NCBI RefSeq assembly: GCF_017051705.1
Contig: NZ_JAFIDJ010000001.1
Location: 2,385,786-2,449,785, forward strand
Direction: 5' to 3'
DNA from: Algoriphagus lutimaris
GTDB taxonomy: Bacteria > Bacteroidota > Bacteroidia > Cytophagales > Cyclobacteriaceae
DNA: 64,000 bases
Of the stretch, positions 17,361 to 25,979 are shown piece after piece (position 1 is the stretch's first letter; each line of letters begins with the position of its first letter). The notes under the pieces are model-generated. The model ran no database searches and was not told where the DNA came from. It saw only the letters and a program-made list of their open reading frames with translations. Position numbers and translations under genes: made by a program.

Positions 17361-18413
17361 TTAATAAAAAAGGAATCCGGAAGGACCTCTTCCTACTTCA
17401 AAAGTCCTGATTTCAGTTCCACCTTCATTATACACAGTTACCGAACCATTTCCCTGAAAACCATTGGAGTTAGAAAGGTATAATTCATCTCTGACTTGAT
17501 CATATCCTATTCCGTAAAATCCAGACCCAGTAATCCAGTCGATATCTAATTCTGGGCCTAGTACAGAAACTCTGGATACCCCATCCTTATAATCCGGCCA
17601 TCCTGTGCTGGTAATCAAGTAAAACACATGATCATTTCCAAAGGCAATTCTTCCTGTCGCATTGGCGACTGGCAATGCATTGGTGGTAGCCTTGGTAAAA
17701 TTATCCATATGAAAAGACTGGAAATAAACCTCATCTGAACCGGTGGAATATAACCAAAGCCTTCCATTAGACTCGAAGAATTGTGCAGGATGTCCATCCA
17801 CTTCTAAGGTTTTGATCACCTCTTCTTTTTCGGCATCAATGATTTCTACTTTTCCTTCTTCTGAACCTGCCACAAACACATACTTCCCATATGCAAATAG
17901 ATCCTCAGGCTTATTGGAAACTTCAATTTTTTTGGAAACTACTCCCCCATTTAAACCATCCACTACCGCCACGTATGAATCTGGAGTAGAGTACGAGGCA
18001 TCATATGGTCCATAATCAGAAATAAAGAGCTTACTCCCAACTACGGCCAAAGAACGAGGTTGGTCCAAATCTCCTGTTACTGCCCCTACACTTTTGAACG
18101 TTCCAGCATCAACAATTTCTACTTTTCCTGTATTTGCCACTAAATACAAATTGTCATTTGTAGGAACCATATCTTCCAACAAACCTGCAAATGGCCTAAA
18201 ATTTTCAGCTTCAAAAATAATAGGAGTCAAGGTTTCTGTACTTGGATCCAAATGGTAAACTTCTCCATCATTGGTCCCAAAATTACCCTCATTCATAATC
18301 AAAATACCCTGTTCATAAGCACCTAATGGTTGTTCAGGTTCTGAATCATTACACGCAAAAAGAATCAAACTGAGCGCAAAAGCTCCTACTAGTTGGTTGA
18401 GTTTTAACTTCAT
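17361..18413 (-). CDS. btuG: BtuG-like surface beta-propeller lipoprotein (cobalamin capture)
   Basis: 350 residues. The lipobox L-I-L-F-A-C puts the lipidated Cys at residue 21, followed by an acidic N-D-S-E-P-E stretch like the lipoprotein export signal that sends Bacteroidota lipoproteins to the cell surface. The rest consists of repeated YncE/DUF5074-type propeller blades. In Bacteroides, BtuG of this fold sits on top of BtuB and captures vitamin B12 with very high affinity. Here it overlaps btuB by 4 bases (ATGA) and is under the same cobalamin riboswitch, so the function assignment rests on fold plus context. The symbol is by homology of system, not proven orthology. Confidence 0.8.
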   Translation of the reverse strand: MKLKLNQLVGAFALSLILFACNDSEPEQPLGAYEQGILIMNEGNFGTNDGEVYHLDPSTETLTPIIFEAENFRPFAGLLEDMVPTNDNLYLVANTGKVEIVDAGTFKSVGAVTGDLDQPRSLAVVGSKLFISDYGPYDASYSTPDSYVAVVDGLNGGVVSKKIEVSNKPEDLFAYGKYVFVAGSEEGKVEIIDAEKEEVIKTLEVDGHPAQFFESNGRLWLYSTGSDEVYFQSFHMDNFTKATTNALPVANATGRIAFGNDHVFYLITSTGWPDYKDGVSRVSVLGPELDIDWITGSGFYGIGYDQVRDELYLSNSNGFQGNGSVTVYNEGGTEIRTFEVGRGPSGFLFY

Positions 18414-20269
18414 AAGTTTATTGATAAATTAAATTGAAAAGACCTTCCCGGCATGGCACGGAGATAGAGTACTTGGTACTCAGAATTGAATAAATTATTG
18501 ATTTGAAAGTTTATAGGCACCGAAATCTCTTTCAATTTGAAATCCTGGTAAGCAAGACCTACATTAAATAACTGGTAAGAGGACATTAGTCGAGGATTAT
18601 CCGCAGTAATGGATCTCTCTCCCACATAAAAAGTTCCCAAGAAAGCAGAGATCCCATTTTTCAATAAGGTAAACTTTGCATTCGCTTGGTGTCTTGGTGT
18701 ATAAGGAAGTTGCTTCCCGATAGCAGGGTCAGTCTCTCCTATTCCTTGAGTAGTAATGGCCCTGTTCCAAGTATAGGACCAATTTCCTTTCCATTTCCAG
18801 TTAAAAATTTCACCGGAAACTTCTCCCAGATATTCTATTCCCTGGTTGCTGACATGCTTGATATTTTCAGGTGTCCAAACAGCCCCCTGTGGTAACCAGA
18901 TAATCCAATTATCCACACTCATTCTATAGTAAGTCAAGCCATTTCGCCAGTTTACATTCCCTTCACTATTCCATTCCAAGCCTATTTCTCCACTCCAACT
19001 ATCTTCGGGCGATAAATCAGGGTTCCCGCCAGGTTCCCAAAATCGATCATTCAGTGTAGGGACCTTGAAGCCTTTACCAATGGATGATTTTATTATGAGT
19101 TGTTGATTTTCCTTTTTCCATAGTTCCCAGTCCATTCCGAGGTTTGGAGTAAATGGCGCAAATTGATCTTGATATACTAATTCACGGAGGTTCAGTGAAA
19201 AGCTTAATCTGTCATTGAGCTGGTAATTAGCAGATTGATAGGCTTCTATTCTCTGGTCACTGGTACTGTATGAACTCAAATCCGCTTGGATGTAGGAAAA
19301 TCGAACTCCTGCTTTAATAGTCCATACATCGGACAATGTCCGATCCCAATCTGTTCCCAGAAAGTATTGGCTGGTTTGACTCAGACTTCCATTGAAAAGC
19401 AAATCATCTTTCACTAGACCAGATTTGAAATTCCAAACTGATCGATTGCCAAACTTGTAATAATCCAAAACTGCTTTGAAACTTTTATCCTCCTGGAGGT
19501 CATGGGAAATGGACCCCATCACCGCTTGAATCTCCCTATTCGTTTGATTATACCAAATTGCGGCTTTGAGTTGGGATTGCTCGGTAACATTCCATGCAAA
19601 ATCCTGCACCAATCCCACTTGTTCAAATTCTGCATGATCCTGATTTACTTCAGGAGTTCCTATTTGCCCCAAGTCTTTGTAAGGAAAATTATTTTTTGAG
19701 TACTCCCGGTATACTCGAGTAGATGAACTGATGTTGGAATTGGAAAAGTCCCCTTTCAAATACGAATTGAATGTTCCAAAGCTTCCAAATTGTTGCGTTA
19801 AGCCAAAATGAAATCCATCCGAGAATTTGGGCTTAGTCTGCAAATGCAAACTACCCCCGATGGCCTCATTTCCAAACAGTGCTCCGGCATTCCCAAACTG
19901 CAAATTCACCTGATCAAAAGCAGCAACAGGTAAAATAGACCAATCACTTTGCCCTAAGGATGGACTATTGATGGGCAGACCATTCCAAAAAAGGGCCGTA
20001 TGACCTGCAGATGTTCCCCTGAAAGAAGGAGATGCCAGCATCCCTGCCCCGTATTGCCGCACAAATACGGGTGATTGTTCCTGAAGCAAATCGGCTAAGG
20101 CTCTTCCTTGGTAAGTTTCAAGTTGGGACCTATCCCAATTTTGTAATTTTTGTCCATGAGCAAATCGATCAATGGCAGGGGCATAGATTTCTACTTCAGC
20201 CAATACCACTGTATCCTGGACAATCGGGTGTACCCCGAAAAATGAAACTACCCACAAAAACAAAATCAT
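18410..20269 (-). CDS. btuB: TonB-dependent cobalamin receptor BtuB-like
   Basis: About 619 residues from the ATG at 20269. It has a signal peptide (MILFLWVVSFFGVHP), a plug domain (RALADLLQEQSPVFVRQYG, the SFRGTSAGHT segment) and a 22-strand-type barrel with a C-terminal aromatic end. It imports cobalamin across the outer membrane using TonB. The specificity is supported by the cobalamin riboswitch directly upstream and by the coupled btuG. An in-frame ATG at 20380 would add 37 non-signal-like residues but has a GGAGG seven bases ahead, unusual in this phylum; I favour 20269 because it begins the signal peptide, and leave the other start open. Confidence 0.88.
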   Translation of the reverse strand: MILFLWVVSFFGVHPIVQDTVVLAEVEIYAPAIDRFAHGQKLQNWDRSQLETYQGRALADLLQEQSPVFVRQYGAGMLASPSFRGTSAGHTALFWNGLPINSPSLGQSDWSILPVAAFDQVNLQFGNAGALFGNEAIGGSLHLQTKPKFSDGFHFGLTQQFGSFGTFNSYLKGDFSNSNISSSTRVYREYSKNNFPYKDLGQIGTPEVNQDHAEFEQVGLVQDFAWNVTEQSQLKAAIWYNQTNREIQAVMGSISHDLQEDKSFKAVLDYYKFGNRSVWNFKSGLVKDDLLFNGSLSQTSQYFLGTDWDRTLSDVWTIKAGVRFSYIQADLSSYSTSDQRIEAYQSANYQLNDRLSFSLNLRELVYQDQFAPFTPNLGMDWELWKKENQQLIIKSSIGKGFKVPTLNDRFWEPGGNPDLSPEDSWSGEIGLEWNSEGNVNWRNGLTYYRMSVDNWIIWLPQGAVWTPENIKHVSNQGIEYLGEVSGEIFNWKWKGNWSYTWNRAITTQGIGETDPAIGKQLPYTPRHQANAKFTLLKNGISAFLGTFYVGERSITADNPRLMSSYQLFNVGLAYQDFKLKEISVPINFQINNLFNSEYQVLYLRAMPGRSFQFNLSINL

Positions 20270-20381
20270 GCCTGATCGAAATAAACTGAATGTCTTTCGA
20301 CTCGGGCTTGAAGAGAAAATAGAAGTAATGAATCTTACCCAAATCAGAATACCTGTTTCGGGAATTGGTGCATCCTTCATT

Positions 20382-20398
20382 GCTTTTCCTCCGAAAGC
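20382..20398 (-). promoter_or_regulatory. Small hairpin presenting GGAGG ahead of an in-frame ATG
   Basis: On the minus strand GCTTT and AAAGC can pair, leaving CGGAGGA in the loop, 3 to 7 bases before an ATG at 20380. It lies between the riboswitch and the signal-peptide start of btuB and may be part of the expression platform or of an alternative start. Confidence 0.35.
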
Positions 20399-20413
20399 AC
20401 AGAATCATCGAAA

Positions 20414-20604
20414 TGGCAGGTCTCCTGGCTTACCCGATTTTGCCTGCCTTCTCAGTCTTTACAATTGTGACCAATGGCGAGGGTTGACAAAATCCTTTGT
20501 AGGGAAATTCCTACGTGGGCTTACAGTTGCGGGGACAGCTCCGGTATTTCACCGGATTCCCTTTTAATCCTAAATCCAACACTGGATTCAGGAACCTATT
20601 TCGG
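20414..20604 (-). promoter_or_regulatory. Cobalamin riboswitch
   Basis: Read on the minus strand it shows the conserved blocks of the cobalamin aptamer in order: TTAAAAGGGAATCCGGTG, then ACCGGAGCTGTCCCCGCAACTGTAA, split here by the block breaks, and finally the B12 box AGCCAGGAGACCTGCC at 20415-20430. It leads btuB-btuG. With adenosylcobalamin bound it should lower expression. I see no strong intrinsic terminator before btuB, so control of translation is more likely; that is inference. The divergent btuF operon does not carry a copy. Confidence 0.95.
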
Positions 20605-20713
20605 CTGTAAACATAGCGGGGTTTCTATTCAAAAAAAAGTAGTCTGAAATTCTTTTTTTTGGAACTAGAAAAATCTGACACTTACTTTGGAGCTTGAATT
20701 GCACCAAGTTCCA

Positions 20714-21859
20714 ATGAATAAAATTTTTAAAATCTTCTTTTCAACACTACTGATTATCAATACGTTTTCCTGTCAAAAGACAGAACAAAATCAGGAAATT
20801 GAAACTAAAATAATCAGTCCTCGCTATGCCAATGGTTTCTCCCTGGAACAAGGAGATGGATTTTGGATTGTGGAAGTTTTGAAGCCTTGGACAGGTGCTC
20901 AAGAAACTTTTTCCTATCTGGTTTTAGAAGAAAATGCATTACCTCCTATTGGGGATTTTGATGCAACCATTCAGCTGCCAATCCAAAAAGTAGTTCTTAC
21001 TTCTACGACCCAAATCCCACATTTGGATCTGCTAAATGAAACCAAAAAATTGATCGGATTCCCCAACTTGGATTTGATTTCGTCACCAATCACAAGAGAC
21101 CGGATCAAGGAAGGTAAAATCACAGATTTAGGCGCTGGAGCCTCAGCCAATACAGAACTTATCATTGACACGGATCCAGATTGGATCATGATATCCACGC
21201 TTGGGGATGATCTTCGCTATTTGGAGGTTCTGAAATCAGCTGGTATTCCTGTAGCCATCAATGGGGAATATGTGGAGCAACATCCCTTAGGAAGAGCTGA
21301 ATGGATTAAATTTACTGGAATCCTCCTTGGAAAATATGAGGCCGCAAAAGCTCAATTCGAGCAAGTTGAACAATCCTACTTGGAAGCTGAAAAACTTGCA
21401 ACATCCATCCCCGAATCAGCAAAACCATCCGTACTAAGTGGAATAATGTACCAAGATATTTGGTATGCACCTGGAAGAGATAGTTGGGGCGCAAAAATCC
21501 TTGAAAACGCTGGGGGGAAGTATATTTTTGAAGATCAAGAAGGTACTGGTAGTCTACAACTTAACTATGAATTTGTATTGGATCAGGCCATGAAATGTAC
21601 GTATTGGATTGGCTCAGCTGATTTCTCATCCATTCAAGCAATGGGGAAAGCTGAACCAAGATACAAGGCCTTTGAAGCATGGAAGTTAGGAAACGTATAT
21701 TCCTACACTCATAAAAGAGGCGAAACAGGAGGATTGGAATATTTTGAATTGGGTTATATGAGGCCTGATTTAATCTTAAAAGATTTGATTAAAATCCTTC
21801 ATCCTGAGCTACTTCCTGACTATGAGTTGTATTTTTATGAACAACTCCATGAAAAATAA
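20714..21859 (+). CDS. btuF: Cobalamin ABC transporter substrate-binding lipoprotein BtuF-like
   Basis: About 381 residues from the ATG at 20714 (an upstream TTG at 20687 is rejected because it adds a leader before the signal sequence). The lipobox ends in INTFSC. Two Rossmann-like lobes of the FecB/BtuF (PF01497) type follow, with segments such as LIGFPNLDLISSP and ITDLGAGASANTELIIDTDP. It should bind cobalamin in the periplasm and deliver it to BtuCD. First gene of btuF-btuC-btuD; its end overlaps btuC by 11 bases. Other FecB-type ligands such as heme or siderophore are possible on fold alone, but the riboswitch-btuB neighbour favours B12. Confidence 0.85.
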   Translation: MNKIFKIFFSTLLIINTFSCQKTEQNQEIETKIISPRYANGFSLEQGDGFWIVEVLKPWTGAQETFSYLVLEENALPPIGDFDATIQLPIQKVVLTSTTQIPHLDLLNETKKLIGFPNLDLISSPITRDRIKEGKITDLGAGASANTELIIDTDPDWIMISTLGDDLRYLEVLKSAGIPVAINGEYVEQHPLGRAEWIKFTGILLGKYEAAKAQFEQVEQSYLEAEKLATSIPESAKPSVLSGIMYQDIWYAPGRDSWGAKILENAGGKYIFEDQEGTGSLQLNYEFVLDQAMKCTYWIGSADFSSIQAMGKAEPRYKAFEAWKLGNVYSYTHKRGETGGLEYFELGYMRPDLILKDLIKILHPELLPDYELYFYEQLHEK

Positions 21860-22877
21860 CCGGTCTGTTACATTTATTTTCGGGGCTTTTGCCTTCCTAG
21901 TTTGCTGCTTTCTAATGAATGTCAGTCTAGGATCCGTGAACATTCCTGTTTCAGAGATTATTCATGGTTTTTTCACCGGCGAATGGGGAAAGGCATCTTA
22001 TGAACAGATTATTCTCTACTACAGGCTACCGAAAGCAATCCTAGCCATTTTGGCTGGAATTGGTTTAAGTATCAGCGGACTGCAAATGCAAACTTTTTTT
22101 AGAAATCCGTTGGCAGGCCCCTATGTATTAGGAATTAGTTCCGGCGCAGGCTTGGGTGTTGCCATTTTGATTTTGGCAAGTTCTGCTTTTGGATTGGGAT
22201 TAGGAATAGCGATCAGCCCTTGGGCAACAGTGATTTCTGGCACTCTTGGAGCCGCCTTGGTATTGGTCATCGTAAGTCTTGTTGCCTGGAGAATAAAAGA
22301 CAGCATGACCCTATTGATCGTAGGATTGATGTTTGGTTCTGCGGTATCAGCGATCATCTCCGTCCTATCCTATTTTTCAGGTGCAGAAGCTTTGAAGCTT
22401 TTTACAGTATGGTCTATGGGAAGTCTTGGAGGACTGGTATGGAATCAAATTTTGGTCTTAGGATTGGTGATTATAGTGGGAATGGTCCCCATGGTTATTT
22501 CAATCAAATCCTATAATGCCATGCTCTTAGGTGAAAGTTATGCCAAAAGCATGGGAATCAACCCCACTCAACTTCGCTGGTTGATGATCCTTAGCACGGG
22601 ATTATTGGCTGGAAGTGTGACAGCATTTTGTGGGCCTATTGCTTTTATAGGCATCGCTGTACCTCATGTAGCCAGGATGATTTGGAAAACGGCAGATCAC
22701 CGGATCTTATTTCCCGCATCTGCCTTGATGGGTGGTATTTTATTATTGATCTGTGATGCAATCGGGCAATTACCTGGGTCTGCCCAGACACTACCTATCA
22801 ATGCTGTAACCTCCTTAATCGGTGCACCGATCGTCATCAGCTTGGTATTGAGAAAAAACTTCAGTAAAGAATTCTGA
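21849..22877 (+). CDS. btuC: Cobalamin ABC transporter permease BtuC-like (FecCD family)
   Basis: About 342 residues from the ATG at 21849, which overlaps the end of btuF; ATGs at 21822 and 21837 are possible but longer. Roughly ten membrane helices, with the FecCD features LPKAILAILAGIGLSISGLQMQ, FRNPLAGPYVLGISSGAGLG and the coupling segment GCFAFIG-like GPIAFIGIAVPHVARM. It forms the inner-membrane channel dimer for vitamin B12. Two bases separate it from btuD. Confidence 0.9.
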   Translation: MKNNRSVTFIFGAFAFLVCCFLMNVSLGSVNIPVSEIIHGFFTGEWGKASYEQIILYYRLPKAILAILAGIGLSISGLQMQTFFRNPLAGPYVLGISSGAGLGVAILILASSAFGLGLGIAISPWATVISGTLGAALVLVIVSLVAWRIKDSMTLLIVGLMFGSAVSAIISVLSYFSGAEALKLFTVWSMGSLGGLVWNQILVLGLVIIVGMVPMVISIKSYNAMLLGESYAKSMGINPTQLRWLMILSTGLLAGSVTAFCGPIAFIGIAVPHVARMIWKTADHRILFPASALMGGILLLICDAIGQLPGSAQTLPINAVTSLIGAPIVISLVLRKNFSKEF

Positions 22878-22879
22878 GC

Positions 22880-23848
22880 ATGAAAAAAAAGGCAGTCATC
22901 GGAAGAAATCTTAGCTTGGGATACCAAAAAGGAGATCTCAAGAAAGAAGTCTTGGAAAAACTGAATTTCGAGCTTTTTTCGGGCCAACTGACCTGTTTAT
23001 TAGGTCCAAATGGCGTAGGAAAATCCACTTTGGTCAAAGCGATCCTAGGAGAAATTCAACCCTGGAAAGGAAGCATCCAACTTTCTGGTAAAGATGTTCA
23101 TGAGTATTCCAACTCCGACCTGGCAAAAACACTTTCAGTAGTATTAACTGAACCAGTTTCTCCGGGAAACATGACTGTGGGGCAATTGGTAGCTTTAGGA
23201 AGAATCCCTCACACCGGATGGTCCGGAAAGCTCTCCATGCAAGATAAAGAAGTGGTCAAAAAAGCATTGGCGGACACCAAAATCAGCTATTTGGAACATG
23301 AACGTTTATCAGAAATCAGCGATGGTCAGCGACAAAAAGCCATGATTGCAAGAGCTTTGGCACAAAATGGCCAAATCATGATCTTAGACGAACCCACCGC
23401 TCATTTGGACCTGATCAACCGGTACGAAATCATGCATTTGCTTAGGGAAATCTGCCAAAAACAGGAAAAAGCCATATTGGTGGTGACCCACGATCTGGAG
23501 ATTGCCATGGAAACTGCGGATCAATTTTGGTTGCTTACCTGCGGTCTCCCCCTTATTTCAGGAATTCCAGAAGAATTGGTGCTTACAGGAGAAATCAACC
23601 AGCTATTGCCAGGAGATAAATTTCATTTTGATCCAGAAAAAGGAAGAATTGAAAAAAAAATAGGTTCCAGAAAATGGAAGATTGAAGGTGATCCAATCAG
23701 TAGCTTCTGGGTAGAAAAAGCAATGGACAAATCTGGCGTTCCCCCTGTATCTGAAGTCATTTATGTCGAAAAATCCCCTTTCTCTTTGCAATACAAGGGA
23801 ATTCTGTATTCTTCACTTTCAGATTTCCTCTCTTTTTTATTGGCATAA
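22880..23848 (+). CDS. btuD: Cobalamin ABC transporter ATPase BtuD-like, with C-terminal extension
   Basis: 322 residues. Walker A is GPNGVGKST (42-50), Walker B is IMILDEP (166-172), and a D-loop AHLD and H-loop VVTHDLE are present. The signature is E-I-S-D-G-Q-R-Q-K (145-153) in place of LSGGQ; the change of the second Gly position to Asp also occurs in some FecE/BtuD-type proteins. Family members are about 250 residues; here about 70 extra residues follow the ATPase core, with no recognised domain (from about residue 252, EKKIGSRKWKIEGDP...). It drives BtuC with ATP. Last gene of the operon. Confidence 0.87.
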   Translation: MKKKAVIGRNLSLGYQKGDLKKEVLEKLNFELFSGQLTCLLGPNGVGKSTLVKAILGEIQPWKGSIQLSGKDVHEYSNSDLAKTLSVVLTEPVSPGNMTVGQLVALGRIPHTGWSGKLSMQDKEVVKKALADTKISYLEHERLSEISDGQRQKAMIARALAQNGQIMILDEPTAHLDLINRYEIMHLLREICQKQEKAILVVTHDLEIAMETADQFWLLTCGLPLISGIPEELVLTGEINQLLPGDKFHFDPEKGRIEKKIGSRKWKIEGDPISSFWVEKAMDKSGVPPVSEVIYVEKSPFSLQYKGILYSSLSDFLSFLLA

Positions 23849-23955
23849 ATAGTCTTTGAAAACTTTTTAAATCCCTCAGATTTAATACTTTTGTCATTTA
23901 TATCACAAACCCTATATATTTTATAGAGAATAGTTTTTACAATTCAGAAAATTCA

Positions 23956-23986
23956 TATATTTGTCACACTAATTATTTGTATGACA
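23956..23986 (+). promoter_or_regulatory. marR promoter (-7 box) and overlapping palindromic operator
   Basis: TATATTTG at 23956-23963 fits TAnnTTTG. Overlapping it at 23962-23986 is a 25-bp palindrome with arms TGTCACACTAAT and ATTTGTATGACA around a central T, matching at 10 of 12 positions. The marR start codon (23981) lies inside the right arm, which is where an autorepressor site would be expected. A related sequence precedes the ferredoxin reductase gene. Confidence 0.65.
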
Positions 23987-24430
23987 CAAGAGCAATTTGC
24001 AAAGTATTCATTTCTCCTCGATCGCACTGCGCGAAAGGTGAAACAATATGCGCAGCAACAGTTTAAATCAGGGGATTTCGATGTGACGGTGGACCAGTGG
24101 TTGGTATTGAAAAATCTTTCTGAAAATCAATTGCTCAGTCAAACCGAGTTGGCGCAATTGGTATTTAAGGACCACCCTACTTTAACTCGGATCATTGACT
24201 TGCTTTGTAAAAAAGGGTATGTGGAGCGAATCCCACATCCTCAAGATAGAAGAAGTTTCCAGTTGCATTTAACTGATGCCGGAGCCTCTAAAGTCATAGC
24301 TTTACGTCCACAAATACTTGAAATCCGCGAAAAAGCATGGGAGAACCTCCATGAAACGGATTTTGAGGAGTTTAAAAGAATTTTGAACACCATCTATAAA
24401 AACTTAGGCGGTCAAGAAATAGAAGAATAA
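23981..24430 (+). CDS. MarR-family transcriptional regulator
   Basis: 149 residues with the MarR winged-helix layout: a dimerisation helix at the N-terminus, the recognition region LLSQTELAQLVFKDHPTLTRIIDLLCKKGYVER split across the helix-turn-helix and wing (about 60-100), the wing motif PHPQDRRSFQLHLT with the conserved D-R-R, and a C-terminal dimerisation helix. It probably represses its own promoter through the palindrome overlapping its start and the downstream reductase-ferredoxin operon through a similar site 6 bases after its stop. The signal it senses cannot be predicted; no cysteine is placed as in OhrR-like sensors beyond C at the recognition helix end. Confidence 0.9.
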   Translation: MTQEQFAKYSFLLDRTARKVKQYAQQQFKSGDFDVTVDQWLVLKNLSENQLLSQTELAQLVFKDHPTLTRIIDLLCKKGYVERIPHPQDRRSFQLHLTDAGASKVIALRPQILEIREKAWENLHETDFEEFKRILNTIYKNLGGQEIEE

Positions 24431-24435
24431 ATAGT

Positions 24436-24463
24436 TGTTATACTAATTATATTTATACGAACA
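24436..24463 (+). promoter_or_regulatory. Second MarR-type operator candidate, upstream of the ferredoxin reductase
   Basis: TGTTATACTAATTAT followed by ATTTATACGAACA repeats the TGTyAyACTAATTAT core of the marR site, is partly palindromic (TGTT...AACA ends), and lies 42 bases before the reductase start. A TATATTTA near-match to the -7 box overlaps it. Confidence 0.55.
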
Positions 24464-24504
24464 AAAGCTTTCAATCTAGGGTTTACCCATAAAGTCAATA
24501 TACC

Positions 24505-25509
24505 ATGATTCACACAGACCTTTGTATCATAGGAGCCGGACCAGTTGGCCTTTTTGCAGTTTTCGAAGCAGGTTTGCTGAAAATGCGTTGCCATCTGATC
24601 GATGCATTGCCTCAGGTAGGCGGGCAGCTTTCTGAAATTTATCCTCAAAAACCTATTTATGATATTCCTGGATATCCTGAAGTAAAGGCTCAGGAATTGG
24701 TGGATAACTTGATGGAGCAAGCGAAGCCTTTCAAGCCAACCTTTACATTAGGTGAAAGAGTAGACCATTTGGACAAGCAAGAAGATGGTTCTTTCATTGT
24801 GACCACTTCAGACAAAACGCATGTGCATGCCAAAGTGATCATCATTGCAGGAGGACTAGGATGTTTTGAACCTAGGAAGCCGGCATTGGAGAATCTGGAA
24901 ACATTTGAAGGAAAGGGTATTACCTACATGGTAAAAAACCCTGAAACTTTCAGAAATAAGAAAGTGGTACTTGCTGGTGGTGGAGACTCCGCTTTGGATT
25001 GGGCTATTTACCTTTCAAATGTTGCCGAAAGAGTGACTTTGGTACATAGAAATGAAACATTCCGTGGAGCTCCTGATTCTGCGGCAAAGGTATTTGACTT
25101 AGCCAATCAAGGTAAAATTGATTTGATCCTTTCTGCCAACTTGAAAAATGTAGGTGGAAATGGTGTATTAAATTCTGTAACCCTAGAATCCAAATCAAAA
25201 GAAGAAATAAAAATTGATGCTGATTATTTGATCCCTTTATTTGGATTGAGCCCTAAGTTAGGCCCAATAGCAGATTGGGGATTGAGCATTGATAAGAATG
25301 CAATCGAAGTGGATACCAGGGATTATTCTACCGGAGTGGAAAGAATCTATGCCATCGGGGATATCAATACCTATCCAGGAAAATTGAAATTGATCCTTTG
25401 CGGATTCCACGAGGCAGCAATCATGATGCATTCCGCCTTCAAATACGTGTATCCAGATCAAAAATTGAGCTTCAAATACACCACAGTTAATGGTGTAAAT
25501 ACATTTTAA
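24505..25509 (+). CDS. Ferredoxin-NADP reductase, thioredoxin-reductase-like (type 2)
   Basis: 334 residues. The N-terminal FAD motif is GAGPVGLFAVFE (about 10-21), the NADPH motif VVLAGGGDSALDWA lies at about 154-167, and a C-terminal FAD segment GVERIYAIGDINTYPG follows. The active-site C-x-x-C of thioredoxin reductase is absent, and the C-terminus (GFHEAAIMMHSAFKY) matches the TrxB-like ferredoxin reductases of Bacteroidota and Bacilli. It passes electrons between NADPH and the ferredoxin encoded 14 bases downstream. It is probably controlled by the adjacent MarR protein. Confidence 0.92.
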   Translation: MIHTDLCIIGAGPVGLFAVFEAGLLKMRCHLIDALPQVGGQLSEIYPQKPIYDIPGYPEVKAQELVDNLMEQAKPFKPTFTLGERVDHLDKQEDGSFIVTTSDKTHVHAKVIIIAGGLGCFEPRKPALENLETFEGKGITYMVKNPETFRNKKVVLAGGGDSALDWAIYLSNVAERVTLVHRNETFRGAPDSAAKVFDLANQGKIDLILSANLKNVGGNGVLNSVTLESKSKEEIKIDADYLIPLFGLSPKLGPIADWGLSIDKNAIEVDTRDYSTGVERIYAIGDINTYPGKLKLILCGFHEAAIMMHSAFKYVYPDQKLSFKYTTVNGVNTF

Positions 25510-25523
25510 TTGTAATTTCGAGC

Positions 25524-25844
25524 ATGGTTAATTTCACAGTAGAAGATCATGACGGAAACCGTCAAGAAATAGAAGCTCCAGACGACATGGGCTTTAGCCT
25601 TATGGAGATCCTAAAGGCATCAGAATACCCTGTATTGGCAACCTGTGGTGGCATGGCACTTTGTGCTACCTGTCATATTGAAGTACTGGAAGGAAAGGAC
25701 GAATTGGGTGAAGCCACGGACATCGAATTGGATCAGTTGGAAAACTTACCGGAATACTATCCTACCTCTAGACTAGCTTGTCAAATAAGAATTGGGGATA
25801 TCCTGGAAGGAGCTGTCATCAAACTTAGAGGTGAGGATCAATAA
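25524..25844 (+). CDS. 2Fe-2S ferredoxin (adrenodoxin/plant-type)
   Basis: 106 residues with four ligand cysteines at about 41, 47, 50 and 86 in the C-x5-C-x2-C...C pattern (ATCGGMALCATC and LACQI). The hydrophilic surface around DELGEATDIELDQLEN resembles adrenodoxin-class ferredoxins. It is the likely partner of the reductase just upstream; which final acceptor it serves (for example an oxygenase or iron-sulfur assembly) is not shown by context. Confidence 0.93.
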   Translation: MVNFTVEDHDGNRQEIEAPDDMGFSLMEILKASEYPVLATCGGMALCATCHIEVLEGKDELGEATDIELDQLENLPEYYPTSRLACQIRIGDILEGAVIKLRGEDQ

Positions 25845-25867
25845 ATAGCCCATCCTTAAATATTCTT

Positions 25868-25899
25868 AAAGCCACTCAGAAATGGGTGGCTTTAATTTT
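25868..25899 (+). terminator. Terminator of the reductase-ferredoxin operon
   Basis: Stem AAAGCCAC/GTGGCTTT with a 10-nt loop, then TTAATTTTT. Confidence 0.8.
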
Positions 25900-25979
25900 T
25901 CGTATTCCAGGAAAAGGGTTTTTGACTCTTAATTTTGCTAAAGAAAATGTAGATTAGATTAAATTCAACTGAAACATCC

